From: Candidatus Gastranaerophilales bacterium
GTDB taxonomy: Bacteria > Cyanobacteriota > Vampirovibrionia > Gastranaerophilales > Gastranaerophilaceae
Reading direction: 5' to 3'
DNA length: 64,000 nucleotides
Assembly: GCA_944322935.1 (NCBI GenBank)
Contig: CALUQO010000007.1
Location: forward strand, 1-64,000
Positions 31,260 through 40,512 of the stretch are shown in pieces. The stretch's first letter is position 1. Each line of letters starts with the position of its first letter. Made by a program: the position numbers and the translations under genes. Under the pieces are notes generated by a model. That model was given only the letters and a program-made list of their open reading frames with translations, made no database searches and was not told the origin of the DNA.

Positions 31260-32885
31260 ATGAGTTTTCAGCAAACATTAAAAAACAAATTCCCGATTTT
31301 TTTAGGTGATATCTGTGGCGGAATAAATTCAGCAATCATAACACTTCCTCAGGCTTTAGCATTTGGTGTTGCAACGGGATTTGGAGCAAGTGCGGGTATC
31401 TGGGGAGCTGTTATTCTTTGCTTTGTTGCAGGTATAATAGGACCGCGTGTGCCTATTGTTTCCGGAACAACCGGGCCTGTGGCTATAGTTGTTACATCAA
31501 TGATGCTGGCTCTCGGAAACAATATGCAGGCAGCTGCAACTGTCCTTTTATGCGCGGCATTATTGCAATTTTTTGCTTCTTTAACAAACTTACCGGCACT
31601 TGTAAAATATATTCCTTATCCTGTTATATCGGGTTTTATGAACGGTGTAGGCGTAATCATTATAATATTGCAGATTAATCCTCTGCTTGGGCATAGCGCA
31701 ATGCCTTCCACCGTCTCGACTATATTGAATTTGCACACAGGCATACTCACTCTAAACCGCCATGCTTTGTTTATAGGTCTTGTTACTTTGGCAATAGTTC
31801 TTTTTACTCCCAAAAAAATTAATAAAATAGTTCCGTCACAAATTATTGCGCTTGTTTTTTGCACATGGCTTTCGATTAAGATGGGACTTGGTGTTGAACG
31901 AATAAACGAAGTATCCTTTAATTTCCCGGGTTTTATTGCGCCATATTTTGACATAAACCATATAATAGAATATTTGCCGTATGCTTTTACTATTGCAATC
32001 GTGTTTTCTGCTGAAACTATGTTAACAGGGCTTGTTGTGGACTCATTGACAAAAACAAGACATAATCCGAAATTGCTGCTTGCCTCGCAAGGTGCCGGCA
32101 ATATGCTTTGTGCATTAACGGGTTCACTCGGTGGAACGGCGGCGACAATGAGAACTGTTGCGGCAATAAACTCTGGTGCAACAACAAAAATCTGTGCAAT
32201 AATCAATCCGTTATTATTGATTCTTCTTTTATTTAAGTGTTCAAATTTTGTTGCACAGATTCCGCTTGCTGTACTTGCGGCAATTTTGATAAAAATCGGG
32301 TATGATATAATTGATTTTAAACTTTTAAAAGTATTAAAATATGCACCTAAGGACGATTTTTATGTTTTAATGCTTGTTTTTGCATTAACGGTTTTTTACA
32401 ACTTGATTTTTGCCGTAGGGGCAGGTATTACACTAGCTGCACTTTTGTACGCCAAACGTGTTGCTGATAAAGCAAAACTTGTGCAAAAAGTTGTTTATGA
32501 CGAAGATATACTGGAACTGGAAAAAGCATTGGAGCAAGATTATCAACACAAAATAAGGGTTGTGCATATAAGCGGACAATTCTTTTTCGGTTCTGCAACC
32601 CAATTAATTTCAAAATTTGAGGATGTGCTTGGTACAAAATATATTATTATAAACTACGACGCTGATGACCTGCTGGATATTTCTGCTATATTTGCACTTG
32701 AAGACATTATATTAAGATTGCAGTCACAAGATGTAAATATAATACTTGTGATTAAAAACAAAAGTGTTGCAAAACAATTGCACGATCACAAAATAGTCAG
32801 CCAAATAGGAGAAAAACAAATGTTTTTTAAAGAAACAGATGCTATTGATTTTGCAAAACAACAGTTAAAGGATGACACCGATTGA
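31260..32885 (+). CDS. SulP-family anion transporter with STAS domain
   Basis: The 541-aa membrane protein has the SulP/SLC26 start (LGDICGGINSAIITLPQALA), followed by about ten to twelve membrane segments (IVSGTTGPVAIVVTSMM, YPVISGFMNGVGVIIIILQI). A cytoplasmic STAS domain occupies residues about 440-535 (HKIRVVHISGQFFFGSATQL). Family members move sulfate, bicarbonate or dicarboxylates. The substrate is not predictable, and there are no sulfur-metabolism neighbours. Its 3' end converges with radA with only 6 bp between the stops. Confidence 0.87.
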   Translation: MSFQQTLKNKFPIFLGDICGGINSAIITLPQALAFGVATGFGASAGIWGAVILCFVAGIIGPRVPIVSGTTGPVAIVVTSMMLALGNNMQAAATVLLCAALLQFFASLTNLPALVKYIPYPVISGFMNGVGVIIIILQINPLLGHSAMPSTVSTILNLHTGILTLNRHALFIGLVTLAIVLFTPKKINKIVPSQIIALVFCTWLSIKMGLGVERINEVSFNFPGFIAPYFDINHIIEYLPYAFTIAIVFSAETMLTGLVVDSLTKTRHNPKLLLASQGAGNMLCALTGSLGGTAATMRTVAAINSGATTKICAIINPLLLILLLFKCSNFVAQIPLAVLAAILIKIGYDIIDFKLLKVLKYAPKDDFYVLMLVFALTVFYNLIFAVGAGITLAALLYAKRVADKAKLVQKVVYDEDILELEKALEQDYQHKIRVVHISGQFFFGSATQLISKFEDVLGTKYIIINYDADDLLDISAIFALEDIILRLQSQDVNIILVIKNKSVAKQLHDHKIVSQIGEKQMFFKETDAIDFAKQQLKDDTD

Positions 32886-32891
32886 ATTTTG

Positions 32892-34274
32892 CTAATCAAC
32901 AGTTTTACTGACACACGCGGTAATTGCATCAAGCAGTCTTGCAACCTGCACAATTTCAATATCATTAAACTGCTTTTTATCAATTTTATCTGAAGCAGGA
33001 ACAATAATTTTTTTAAATCCCAGTTTTTCCGCCTCTTTAATCCTTTTATCTATATTATTAACAGCTCGAATCTCACCGGACAAACCGATCTCTCCTACAA
33101 TAACCGTGTCTGCGCTTACAACAACATCTCTTGCGCAGGTTGCAACAGCCAGCGCTACACCCAAATCAGCAGCAGGTTCGTCAATTTCAAGTCCACCTAT
33201 AACATTTACATATACATCCTGTTTGCTGAGGTTAAGTCCTATTCTTTTTTCCAATACTGCAAGAATTTGCAACAATCTGTTGTAGTCTATGCCGTTGGAA
33301 ACTCTCCTCGGAGAGGGATAAGGTGTTGTCCCGACAAGCGCCTGAATTTCTATCAACAAGGGTCTTGTCCCCTCATTTGTTGCAATAATCACACTTCCGG
33401 GTGTATTATTTTTTGTTCTTTCGTTTAAAAACATCTCGCTTGGATTGGAGATTTCATGCAGACCGTCATCACACATATTGAACACGCCTACTTCATTTGT
33501 TGTGCCGAAACGGTTTTTCATACATCTTAAAAGCCTGTAAGATTTATAACGGTCTCCCTCAAAATAGATAACTGTGTCCACCATGTGCTCAAGCACCTTC
33601 GGACCGGCAATATTTCCTTCTTTTGTAACGTGCCCGACAACAACAACAGTGATATTTTTATTCTTAGCAATATCAAGAAGAATATTTGTACACTCTCTTA
33701 TTTGAGAAACACTTCCCGGGGAACTTGTGACATCATTGCTGTACACGGCCTGAATACTGTCTATAATTAAAATTTCCGGTTTAAGCTCATCTATTTGCCT
33801 TTTTATGGCCTCAAAATTAGTTTGAGAATATATGTATAAAGAATCAGATTTTACCCCCAGCCTTTGTGCCCGCAATTTTACCTGAGAGGCGGATTCTTCC
33901 GCAGAAACATACAAAGCCTTTCTCCCGCCTTTGCAAATAGCCTTTCCTGTTTGCAAAAGAATCGTTGATTTGCCGATACCCGGGTCACCTGCAATCAAAA
34001 CAATGGAGCCCTGTACAAGTCCGCCGCCTAATACCCTGTCAAATTCTTCTATCCCCGTAGAAAATCTTATGGAGTTGTCTATAGCTATTTCATTAATCAA
34101 ACACGGAGCTGTATCATTCAGCACAATATCTATCGCACTCTTTGAAGAATTGTTTTCGGAGAATGTTTCCTCAACAAGCGTTCCCCACTGTCCGCAATCA
34201 GGGCATTTGCCTATATATTTTACAGTTTCGTATCCGCAGTTTTGACAGACCCATTTTGATTTAATTTTTGGCAT
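32892..34274 (-). CDS. radA: DNA repair protein RadA
   Basis: The 460-aa protein has all RadA parts: a four-cysteine zinc finger (WVCQNCGYET and GKCPDCGQWG, residues 9-35), RecA-like ATPase with Walker A IAGDPGIGKSTIL, the RadA-specific KNRFGTTNEVGVF, and a C-terminal Lon-protease-like domain (DVYVNVIGGLEIDEPAADLG). RadA helps branch migration of recombination intermediates. Length is standard. Single gene, convergent with the SulP gene. Confidence 0.95.
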   Translation of the reverse strand: MPKIKSKWVCQNCGYETVKYIGKCPDCGQWGTLVEETFSENNSSKSAIDIVLNDTAPCLINEIAIDNSIRFSTGIEEFDRVLGGGLVQGSIVLIAGDPGIGKSTILLQTGKAICKGGRKALYVSAEESASQVKLRAQRLGVKSDSLYIYSQTNFEAIKRQIDELKPEILIIDSIQAVYSNDVTSSPGSVSQIRECTNILLDIAKNKNITVVVVGHVTKEGNIAGPKVLEHMVDTVIYFEGDRYKSYRLLRCMKNRFGTTNEVGVFNMCDDGLHEISNPSEMFLNERTKNNTPGSVIIATNEGTRPLLIEIQALVGTTPYPSPRRVSNGIDYNRLLQILAVLEKRIGLNLSKQDVYVNVIGGLEIDEPAADLGVALAVATCARDVVVSADTVIVGEIGLSGEIRAVNNIDKRIKEAEKLGFKKIIVPASDKIDKKQFNDIEIVQVARLLDAITACVSKTVD

Positions 34275-34461
34275 ATTCTCTCCTGTTTAATATGTGGATT
34301 ATATATTAAATTATTTGTTGTAGCAAACCCGCTTTAACGGAGTTGGACTTAAAGTGCACAGACAGCCAGAATAAAAATATTACTATCCTATATAAGGCCG
34401 GTAAATATATCGTTTATCACATATTACAAAAAAGTTTTACCTGCTAGTTTTTATGAAGAAA

Positions 34462-35844
34462 TTATTTTAACCTAGTTGGTTGACTGTCTGAAATGTTTAT
34501 AAATCTATGTATAACTTCAGAGGTTCTGTCCAGTTCATTTTCCGTTAAAGCAGGAAATACCCCGACCCAGAATGTGTTATTCATAATAAATTCGGTATTT
34601 GGCAACAGGTCATAGTGCTCCTGCGTTAAGTTCTTAGAAGACATTAAATTGCCGTTACCGATTCTTAACGGAATATCATTTTCAACAATCATAGGCTGGC
34701 GAAGAATATTCCCAGCAAAAAGCTGGCGCGTACCTATATTGTTTTTCTCAAGGTATTCCACAAGCTCCTGCTTGCTAAAAGGAGCATTTTCTTTTACTGA
34801 TATTAAATACCCGAACCATGAAGGTTTGCAGCCATTTTCTATCTGAGGTAAAATCAAATATTCTTTTAAATCGGATAACTTTTCTGTCAGATATTTTGCA
34901 TTGTGTTCCCTGATTTGCAAGAACTTATTGAGCTTATCAATTTGTGAACAGCCGATAGCCGCCTGCCAGTCTGTAATTTTTAGGTTATAACCAATATGAG
35001 AATATGTGTATTTGTGGTCATAACCATACGGAAGCCTGCCAAGCTGCTGTGAAAATCTTTTGCCGCATACACCGTCTTTACCCGGAGGGCAGCAGCAATC
35101 ACGTCCCCAATCTCTGAAAGACATCAGGATTTTATGTAACTCAGGGTTGTTTGTAACAACAGCGCCACCCTCCCCCATTGTCAAATGATGGGCGGGATAA
35201 AAGCTAAATGTTCCGATATCACCTATTGTTCCGGCTTTTTGTCCGTTGTATTGAGCACCCAGAGCGTCGCAGGAATCTTCTATAAGCCATAGGTTATACT
35301 TTTTGCATAACGATTTAACCTTATCCATATCAAACATGTTGCCAAGTGTATGAGCAATAAAAACAGCTTTGGTTTTGGATGACACTGCCTCTTCTATCTT
35401 TTCCGAATCTATATTGTAAGTTCCGACCTTACAATCAACAAAAACCGGCACAAGCCCGTTTTGTATGATTGGATTCACCGTCGTGGGAAATCCGGCAGCA
35501 ACTGTAATAACTTCATCTCCTTTTTTTATTGCTTTTTCTCCAAGCTTGTATGAGGTTAAAGTTGATATCGCAAGCAAATTTGCGCTGGAACCGGAATTAA
35601 CAGACAGGGCGTATTTTACCCCGAGATATTTTGCAAATTTTGTCTCAAACTCTCTGTTAAAGCGCCCTGCCGTAAGCCACATATCCATTGACGCATCAAT
35701 CATATTTTCAAGCTCTTCTATCCCGAGCAGCTTACCAGAAGCAGGAATATAATCAATTTTTCGTCTACCGCCTAATATGGTCTCAAAATATTCTTTTGCA
35801 GCGGCTTTTACTTTGTTCCTTAATTCCGATTCTTTATCAGTCAT
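34462..35844 (-). CDS. rfbH: CDP-4-keto-6-deoxy-D-glucose 3-dehydrase (E1)
   Basis: The 460-aa protein is a fold-type I PLP enzyme in which the usual Schiff-base lysine is replaced by His220 (YPAHHLTMGEGG), the diagnostic feature of E1 (DdhC/AscC/RfbH). The iron-sulfur ligands appear as RDCCCPPGKDGVCGKRF (Cys250-252, 260) with Cys192. It removes the C3 hydroxyl of CDP-4-keto-6-deoxyglucose, needing a reductase (E3, DdhD/AscD). Its ATG overlaps the stop of rfbG (TAATG), so they are coupled. No E3 or finishing enzyme gene is present in this window. Confidence 0.94.
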   Translation of the reverse strand: MTDKESELRNKVKAAAKEYFETILGGRRKIDYIPASGKLLGIEELENMIDASMDMWLTAGRFNREFETKFAKYLGVKYALSVNSGSSANLLAISTLTSYKLGEKAIKKGDEVITVAAGFPTTVNPIIQNGLVPVFVDCKVGTYNIDSEKIEEAVSSKTKAVFIAHTLGNMFDMDKVKSLCKKYNLWLIEDSCDALGAQYNGQKAGTIGDIGTFSFYPAHHLTMGEGGAVVTNNPELHKILMSFRDWGRDCCCPPGKDGVCGKRFSQQLGRLPYGYDHKYTYSHIGYNLKITDWQAAIGCSQIDKLNKFLQIREHNAKYLTEKLSDLKEYLILPQIENGCKPSWFGYLISVKENAPFSKQELVEYLEKNNIGTRQLFAGNILRQPMIVENDIPLRIGNGNLMSSKNLTQEHYDLLPNTEFIMNNTFWVGVFPALTENELDRTSEVIHRFINISDSQPTRLK

Positions 35845-36911
35845 TAGTATTTATCTCCGCAAAGATTTTGATAATCAGTAATTTGTTTCAGTGTATAATC
35901 AAACACGGGTTCGTTATTATAAAAACGCCTGTACCATTCAACAGTGTTTTTAAGTGCGTCATCAGCATTCAAAGAAGGTGACCAGCCAAGCTCTTTTTGG
36001 GCTTTTGAAATATCAAGCGTAAGCAAACCGGCCTCGTGCAATGGATTTTTTTCACCAACCTCCACATGGCCTTTACCATAGTATTGCACAATTCTTTTTG
36101 CAACATCGGCAACAGTCAAAACATTGTCAGTACAAGGACCAAAATTGTAGCTTTTGGCATATGGTTTGCCATACTCGAAAAGCTTTTGCCCAAGCAGTAA
36201 ATAACCGCTTAAAGGTTCAAGGACATGCTGCCACGGGCGCACGGCTGCGGGATTTCTTATCTCTACAGGTGTATTGTTGTTAATTGCTTTTATGCAGTCC
36301 GGCACAAGCCTATCCAAAGCCCAATCCCCCCCGCCGATAACATTGCCTGCACGTGCTGTTGCAAGAGCAAAAGAGTTCGCTTCTGTTAAAAAAGAGCGCC
36401 TGAAAGAAGCTGACATAATTTCAACACACCCCTTTGAAGAAGAATACATATCATATCCTCCCATAGGGTCGTCCTCTTTATAACCGGTGATTACTTCTTT
36501 GTTTTCATAACATTTGTCAGTGGTAACATTAACAAATGCCTTAACCGAATCACAACTTTTGGCTGCCATCAAGACATTTAATGTGCCCATAACATTTGTT
36601 TCATAGGTCAAAACAGGTTCCTTGTAAGAACGCAGCACCAACGGCTGTGCAGCAAGATGAAAAACAATTTCCGGTTTAAAATCATTAAATGTTTTATTTA
36701 AGGTTTCTTTATCAAGAATATTCGCAAAAACAGTATGTATTCTTTTGCGCAGCTCCAGTATATTAAACATTGACGGCTCTGTATCTGGCTCAAGAGCGTA
36801 TCCCAGAACCTCTGCCCCGATGGCTTGCAGCCACAATGACAACCAGCATCCTTTAAAGCCTGTATGGCCGGTTATCAGAACTCTTTTATTTTTGTAAATA
36901 TTATTAAACAT
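35844..36911 (-). CDS. rfbG: CDP-glucose 4,6-dehydratase
   Basis: The 355-aa short-chain dehydrogenase/reductase starts VLITGHTGFKGCWLSLWLQ (NAD-binding G-x-x-G-x-x-G). It carries VFHLAAQPLVLRSYKEP, VNVTTDKCYEN and the YxxxK pair in YDMYSSSKGCVE, with the substrate stretch ARAGNVIGGGDWALDRLVP. It converts CDP-glucose to CDP-4-keto-6-deoxyglucose. It overlaps rfbF by 8 bases upstream and rfbH by one base downstream, forming a tight operon. Confidence 0.95.
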   Translation of the reverse strand: MFNNIYKNKRVLITGHTGFKGCWLSLWLQAIGAEVLGYALEPDTEPSMFNILELRKRIHTVFANILDKETLNKTFNDFKPEIVFHLAAQPLVLRSYKEPVLTYETNVMGTLNVLMAAKSCDSVKAFVNVTTDKCYENKEVITGYKEDDPMGGYDMYSSSKGCVEIMSASFRRSFLTEANSFALATARAGNVIGGGDWALDRLVPDCIKAINNNTPVEIRNPAAVRPWQHVLEPLSGYLLLGQKLFEYGKPYAKSYNFGPCTDNVLTVADVAKRIVQYYGKGHVEVGEKNPLHEAGLLTLDISKAQKELGWSPSLNADDALKNTVEWYRRFYNNEPVFDYTLKQITDYQNLCGDKY

Positions 36912-37698
36912 TAACGGAATCCTTTAGCCACAAAGCCCATGGAGCTTTATTATTCAACCACATTTCAGTAAGCAATTTTTTGTCCCTAACCGTATCCATT
37001 GGCTGCCAGAAGCCTTTATGTTTGTAAGCATTTAGCTGACCGTCTTTGGCAAGATTTTCAAGAGGCTCCTGTTCAAAAATTCTGTCTTCCGAATCATCGA
37101 TGTAATCAAAAATTCCTGAATTACAAACAAAGAACCCGCCGTTAACCCATGAGCCGTCGCCTTTGAGTTTTTCTCTAAAGGAATTGACACGGTTATTGTT
37201 ATCTATATCAAGAGCGCCGAACCTGCCTGAAGGCTGTACTGCGGTGACTGTGACAATTTTTCCGGATTGGTTATGAGATTTTATTATTTCATTGATATTA
37301 ACATCTGCCACGCCATCACCGTATGTTAAAAGAAATTGCTCATCCCCAACATAATTTTTCGCCTTTTTAATTCTGCCGCCTGTTTGTGTATGCTGGCCCG
37401 TATAAAGCATTGTAACTTTCCAGGGTTCGTTATGGGTTTTATGTACTTCAACAGAGTTATTTGACATATCAACAGTAATATCTGAATACCTGTTGTAATA
37501 GTTAATAAAATAGTCCTTTATTACGTGCGATTTGTAGCCTGTAAGAACAATAAAATCATTAAAACCATAGTATGAATATATCTTCATAATATGCCACAAA
37601 ATAGGTTTGCCGCCTATTTCCACCATGGGTTTTGGCTTTAAATCAGTTTCTTCGCTTAACCTTGTTCCGTAACCCCCGGCAAGAATCAGAACTTTCAT
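36904..37698 (-). CDS. rfbF: Glucose-1-phosphate cytidylyltransferase
   Basis: The 264-aa nucleotidyltransferase shows MKVLILAGGYGTRLSEETD, KPKPMVEIGGKPILWHIM, LLTYGDGVADVNI and GFWQPMDTVRDKKLL, typical of RfbF/DdhA/AscA. It makes CDP-glucose from CTP and glucose-1-phosphate, the first step of 3,6-dideoxyhexose (and related CDP-deoxysugar) synthesis for LPS O-antigen. GAGG precedes the ATG. First gene of the rfbF-rfbG-rfbH operon. Confidence 0.95.
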   Translation of the reverse strand: MKVLILAGGYGTRLSEETDLKPKPMVEIGGKPILWHIMKIYSYYGFNDFIVLTGYKSHVIKDYFINYYNRYSDITVDMSNNSVEVHKTHNEPWKVTMLYTGQHTQTGGRIKKAKNYVGDEQFLLTYGDGVADVNINEIIKSHNQSGKIVTVTAVQPSGRFGALDIDNNNRVNSFREKLKGDGSWVNGGFFVCNSGIFDYIDDSEDRIFEQEPLENLAKDGQLNAYKHKGFWQPMDTVRDKKLLTEMWLNNKAPWALWLKDSVNV

Positions 37699-37910
37699 AT
37701 TAACCTCGTAACTTCTTCTACTCCTTTATCATAGAGGATATTTGAGCATATTACAATAAATAATTTATTGTAAGTCGGATTTGCAATCAAAAACTCTGAT
37801 AAAAAAGACATAGTCGGCCATTTTCTAATAACGGTTCGTTTTCTAAAACAAAGAAACCATCAACAGTGAATATTTGACGAAATTTTATTCTTAATTTAAC
37901 CGAAATATTT

Positions 37911-37930
37911 TCATCACGTTGTTGTGATGA
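37911..37930 (-). terminator. Hairpin after the aminotransferase-GNAT gene
   Basis: TCATCAC-GTTGTT-GTGATGA, a perfect 7-bp stem, abuts the minus-strand stop. The following run is AAAATATTT rather than a clean T tract, so it is a moderate terminator. The rest of 37699-37930 shows nothing else. Confidence 0.45.
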
Positions 37931-40078
37931 TTAAAAACTCAAATTTATCTGGAACAGGTTCAAATATTTTTCCATAGACTCTTTATCAAAGGTCAAGACT
38001 GTATTTTTTACGCCGTTAAAGTATCTTACCCCGTCCTCTTTCATGCCTATAGATTTGTAAAAAGCAATATTGTACGGCTTGTCAGTTGCAAATTTTAACG
38101 TGTAATTTCCTGTTTCAAGACAATAGCTTACCATTCTTGCTATAACAGCTTTTGCGCTGTTTTTTATCGTACGTTCTTTGCCCTGATTCCAGGGGGCCGT
38201 GTTAAGGCTTCTCCCCCATATACAGCCGTCGTCTTGTACCTCTATATTTGCCAGTGCCTGTATTTTGTCATCGGCTTTGAGCACAAAATATACAGCATCA
38301 GGGTACAATCTGCCGGACGTGTACGGCGGAAGTATTTCTGCATCCGGATATTTATCCTGTTTCCATTCCCTTTTTAATTCCTGTGCAAGCTGTTTGTATT
38401 CGTTCTCTTCGCTGTATGGTAAAATATCTTTTATTTCGCCAAACACAGAGTGCCCCTCTTTTATATTTTGAAGGTAGACACTTTGACCGTCCTTTAAAAT
38501 ATTCCACGGAAGTTTTATGTTTTCTTGCGGAACAAATTTCAAAAGTTTGGGGTCTTTGTCTTTTAAACGTTCAAGCAGCACAGCTCTTCTTTTTGGCAAA
38601 AGATTCATATATTGCTCAAAATCCCTATCCTCTTTAGGTGTAATTGTGTAGGTGCCGTCAGCCATTGAGGCAATTTCTTTTTGCAGGTCATCGGGCAAAT
38701 CAAGTTTTGAAACATCAAACCGTATGCCCGCTTTTTTAATTCTGTCAAAAGCTTCATTAATCTGTTTTTCTGTTGCCGACATAACTATGCGTACATATCC
38801 GTCACCGTTTTCACCGAATACATCACCCGGAGTGAATGCTATTTGCGATTTATGCAAAACGTATTTAAAAAACTCATCAGAATTAAAATCCGGCGGAATC
38901 TTCGCCCACAGGTAATACGTTCCCTGCGTCGGCTTTGCATCGCTGCCAAGTTCCTGCAGACGTTTGATTGCCGTGTTTTTACGCTTTCTGTAAATTTTAT
39001 TGACTTTTTGAATATACCCCTCTTCATCCTTCAGTGCCTCTGCAGCAGCTGTTTGTACCGGGATATAGACACTTCCTCCGGAAAGATATTTTGCATTCAA
39101 GAGGTTGTCAATATTTTCTTTGGAACTGACAGCAAAAGCTACCCTTAGTCCCGGCATGCTCTGTGCTTTAGAAAACGTATGAACCTCAAAAGCCACATCT
39201 TTTGCACCTTTTATCTGCATAATTCCCGCAGGTTTTTTGCCGCTGTGAGTTATTTCGCTGTTATCCATGTCGTGGATAATCAGTATTCCGTTTTCTTTTG
39301 CAAATTTTACAGCGTCTTCAAACATTTTTTTTGGTGCAAAGGAGCCCGTCGGGTTGTGAGGATAATTTAAAATTATTATCTTGGCATCTTTGGGCATTGT
39401 TGAAAAATCGGGAAGATAACCGTTTTGCGGATAAAGTTTGTAGGGCACTTTGATTAAATCGTGTCTGGTGATTAAATCATCGTACAGCGAATACCCAGGA
39501 TCCGGCACAAGAACTTTATCTCCGTATTCTGCGTAAGCGCTAAATATGTGGTCAATCGCATCGGAAGAACCTGATGTGATCATGATTTCTTTTCTCGGGT
39601 CAATAGTTACGCCGAAACGTCTTTTAAACCACTCTGCAGCTGTATGGAAAAAATAGCCGTCACCTTTTGGATTGTTGTATCTGTGCGACCACAGGTCGTT
39701 AACTTTATCTTTTAGCGCCTGTTTAGCTTTTTCCGGCGGGGTTAAATCAGGATTGCCCATGGAAAGGTCCATAACAGCCCTGTCTCCGTGCAGATAACGG
39801 GCTTTGCCTATTTCGGCAATGTATTTTGATATTTTGTAATCACCGGAAGAAAGTCTCTTTGCCGGTTTTATTGTTTTGTGTTCTTCGTGCTCGTTGTTTT
39901 TACGTGTACCATAAAAACTGACCAGAGCAAGCTTTGCACTTACTGGCGGATTTTGCTGCAGTAAAGAAACCTGTGTAGACACCGGATTTGCTGATATATG
40001 TTTAGGTGTTTTATTTTTATATTCCCCGTAGCGGGAATTTGCAAATGATGCAAATGGAATAATTGTCTGTATATTCAT
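37931..40078 (-). CDS. Fusion of class I/II aminotransferase and GNAT-like domain
   Basis: In this 715-aa protein residues about 70-460 form a PLP aminotransferase of the class I/II (aspartate/LL-diaminopimelate type) family: MDLSMGNPDLTPPEKAKQAL, ITSGSSDAIDHIFSAY, LNYPHNPTGSFAPKKMF and the lysine in VHTFSKAQSMPGLRVAF. The C-terminal about 190 residues (VYFVLKADDKIQALANIEV, SAKAVIARMVSYCLETGN, AFYKSIGMKEDGVRYF) look like a GNAT acetyltransferase. The N-terminal 60 residues are an unusual extension containing ALVSFYGTRKNN. The fusion suggests amination followed by acylation of one substrate; this is inference. Confidence 0.8.
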   Translation of the reverse strand: MNIQTIIPFASFANSRYGEYKNKTPKHISANPVSTQVSLLQQNPPVSAKLALVSFYGTRKNNEHEEHKTIKPAKRLSSGDYKISKYIAEIGKARYLHGDRAVMDLSMGNPDLTPPEKAKQALKDKVNDLWSHRYNNPKGDGYFFHTAAEWFKRRFGVTIDPRKEIMITSGSSDAIDHIFSAYAEYGDKVLVPDPGYSLYDDLITRHDLIKVPYKLYPQNGYLPDFSTMPKDAKIIILNYPHNPTGSFAPKKMFEDAVKFAKENGILIIHDMDNSEITHSGKKPAGIMQIKGAKDVAFEVHTFSKAQSMPGLRVAFAVSSKENIDNLLNAKYLSGGSVYIPVQTAAAEALKDEEGYIQKVNKIYRKRKNTAIKRLQELGSDAKPTQGTYYLWAKIPPDFNSDEFFKYVLHKSQIAFTPGDVFGENGDGYVRIVMSATEKQINEAFDRIKKAGIRFDVSKLDLPDDLQKEIASMADGTYTITPKEDRDFEQYMNLLPKRRAVLLERLKDKDPKLLKFVPQENIKLPWNILKDGQSVYLQNIKEGHSVFGEIKDILPYSEENEYKQLAQELKREWKQDKYPDAEILPPYTSGRLYPDAVYFVLKADDKIQALANIEVQDDGCIWGRSLNTAPWNQGKERTIKNSAKAVIARMVSYCLETGNYTLKFATDKPYNIAFYKSIGMKEDGVRYFNGVKNTVLTFDKESMEKYLNLFQINLSF

Positions 40079-40081
40079 TAT

Positions 40082-40435
40082 TTATTCAAAATAGTGTTTG
40101 GGGCCTTCTTCGAAGGCTTTTTTCATAAATTTGACGGGGCTTCTTAAACCTAATTTAGCCATAAGATTGTTTTTATCTATTGCATGTGCAAGTACAAATC
40201 CGTTGCCCTCACGAAAAACGGATGCCAAAAGATCCTTTTTGTTAAGTTTGGAAACCTTAACTTCGTACTTAGAATTTATTACTTTACGTATAAATTGGTC
40301 ATATTCCTGAAGAGCTTTGGTTCTCAATTTGTCAGGTATTTTTGCAATTCTTTCATTTAAAATATTGTCTGCTGCGCGTGTCAGTATTAATTTTCCTTGA
40401 AATGAAGGTTGGTTGTTTGAAATCTTTTGTATCAT
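40082..40435 (-). CDS. Small protein of unknown function with SFQG motif
   Basis: About 117 aa from ATG 40435; a TTG ten codons earlier is less likely. The N-terminus is MIQKISNNQPSFQGKLILTR, the same short motif found in neighbouring genes. The body is basic and helical (DKLRTKALQEYDQFIRKVIN), with a conserved-looking GNGFVLAHAIDKNNLMAKLG. It ends 4 bases before the aminotransferase-GNAT start, so the two are probably one operon. I recognise no family. Confidence 0.65.
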   Translation of the reverse strand: MIQKISNNQPSFQGKLILTRAADNILNERIAKIPDKLRTKALQEYDQFIRKVINSKYEVKVSKLNKKDLLASVFREGNGFVLAHAIDKNNLMAKLGLRSPVKFMKKAFEEGPKHYFE

Positions 40436-40512
40436 AATTTTTTCTCTTACTTGTTTTTTATACAATCAAAATTTTATATTGCAACGCTATTGTTTGCAAT
40501 GCTAAACACAAT

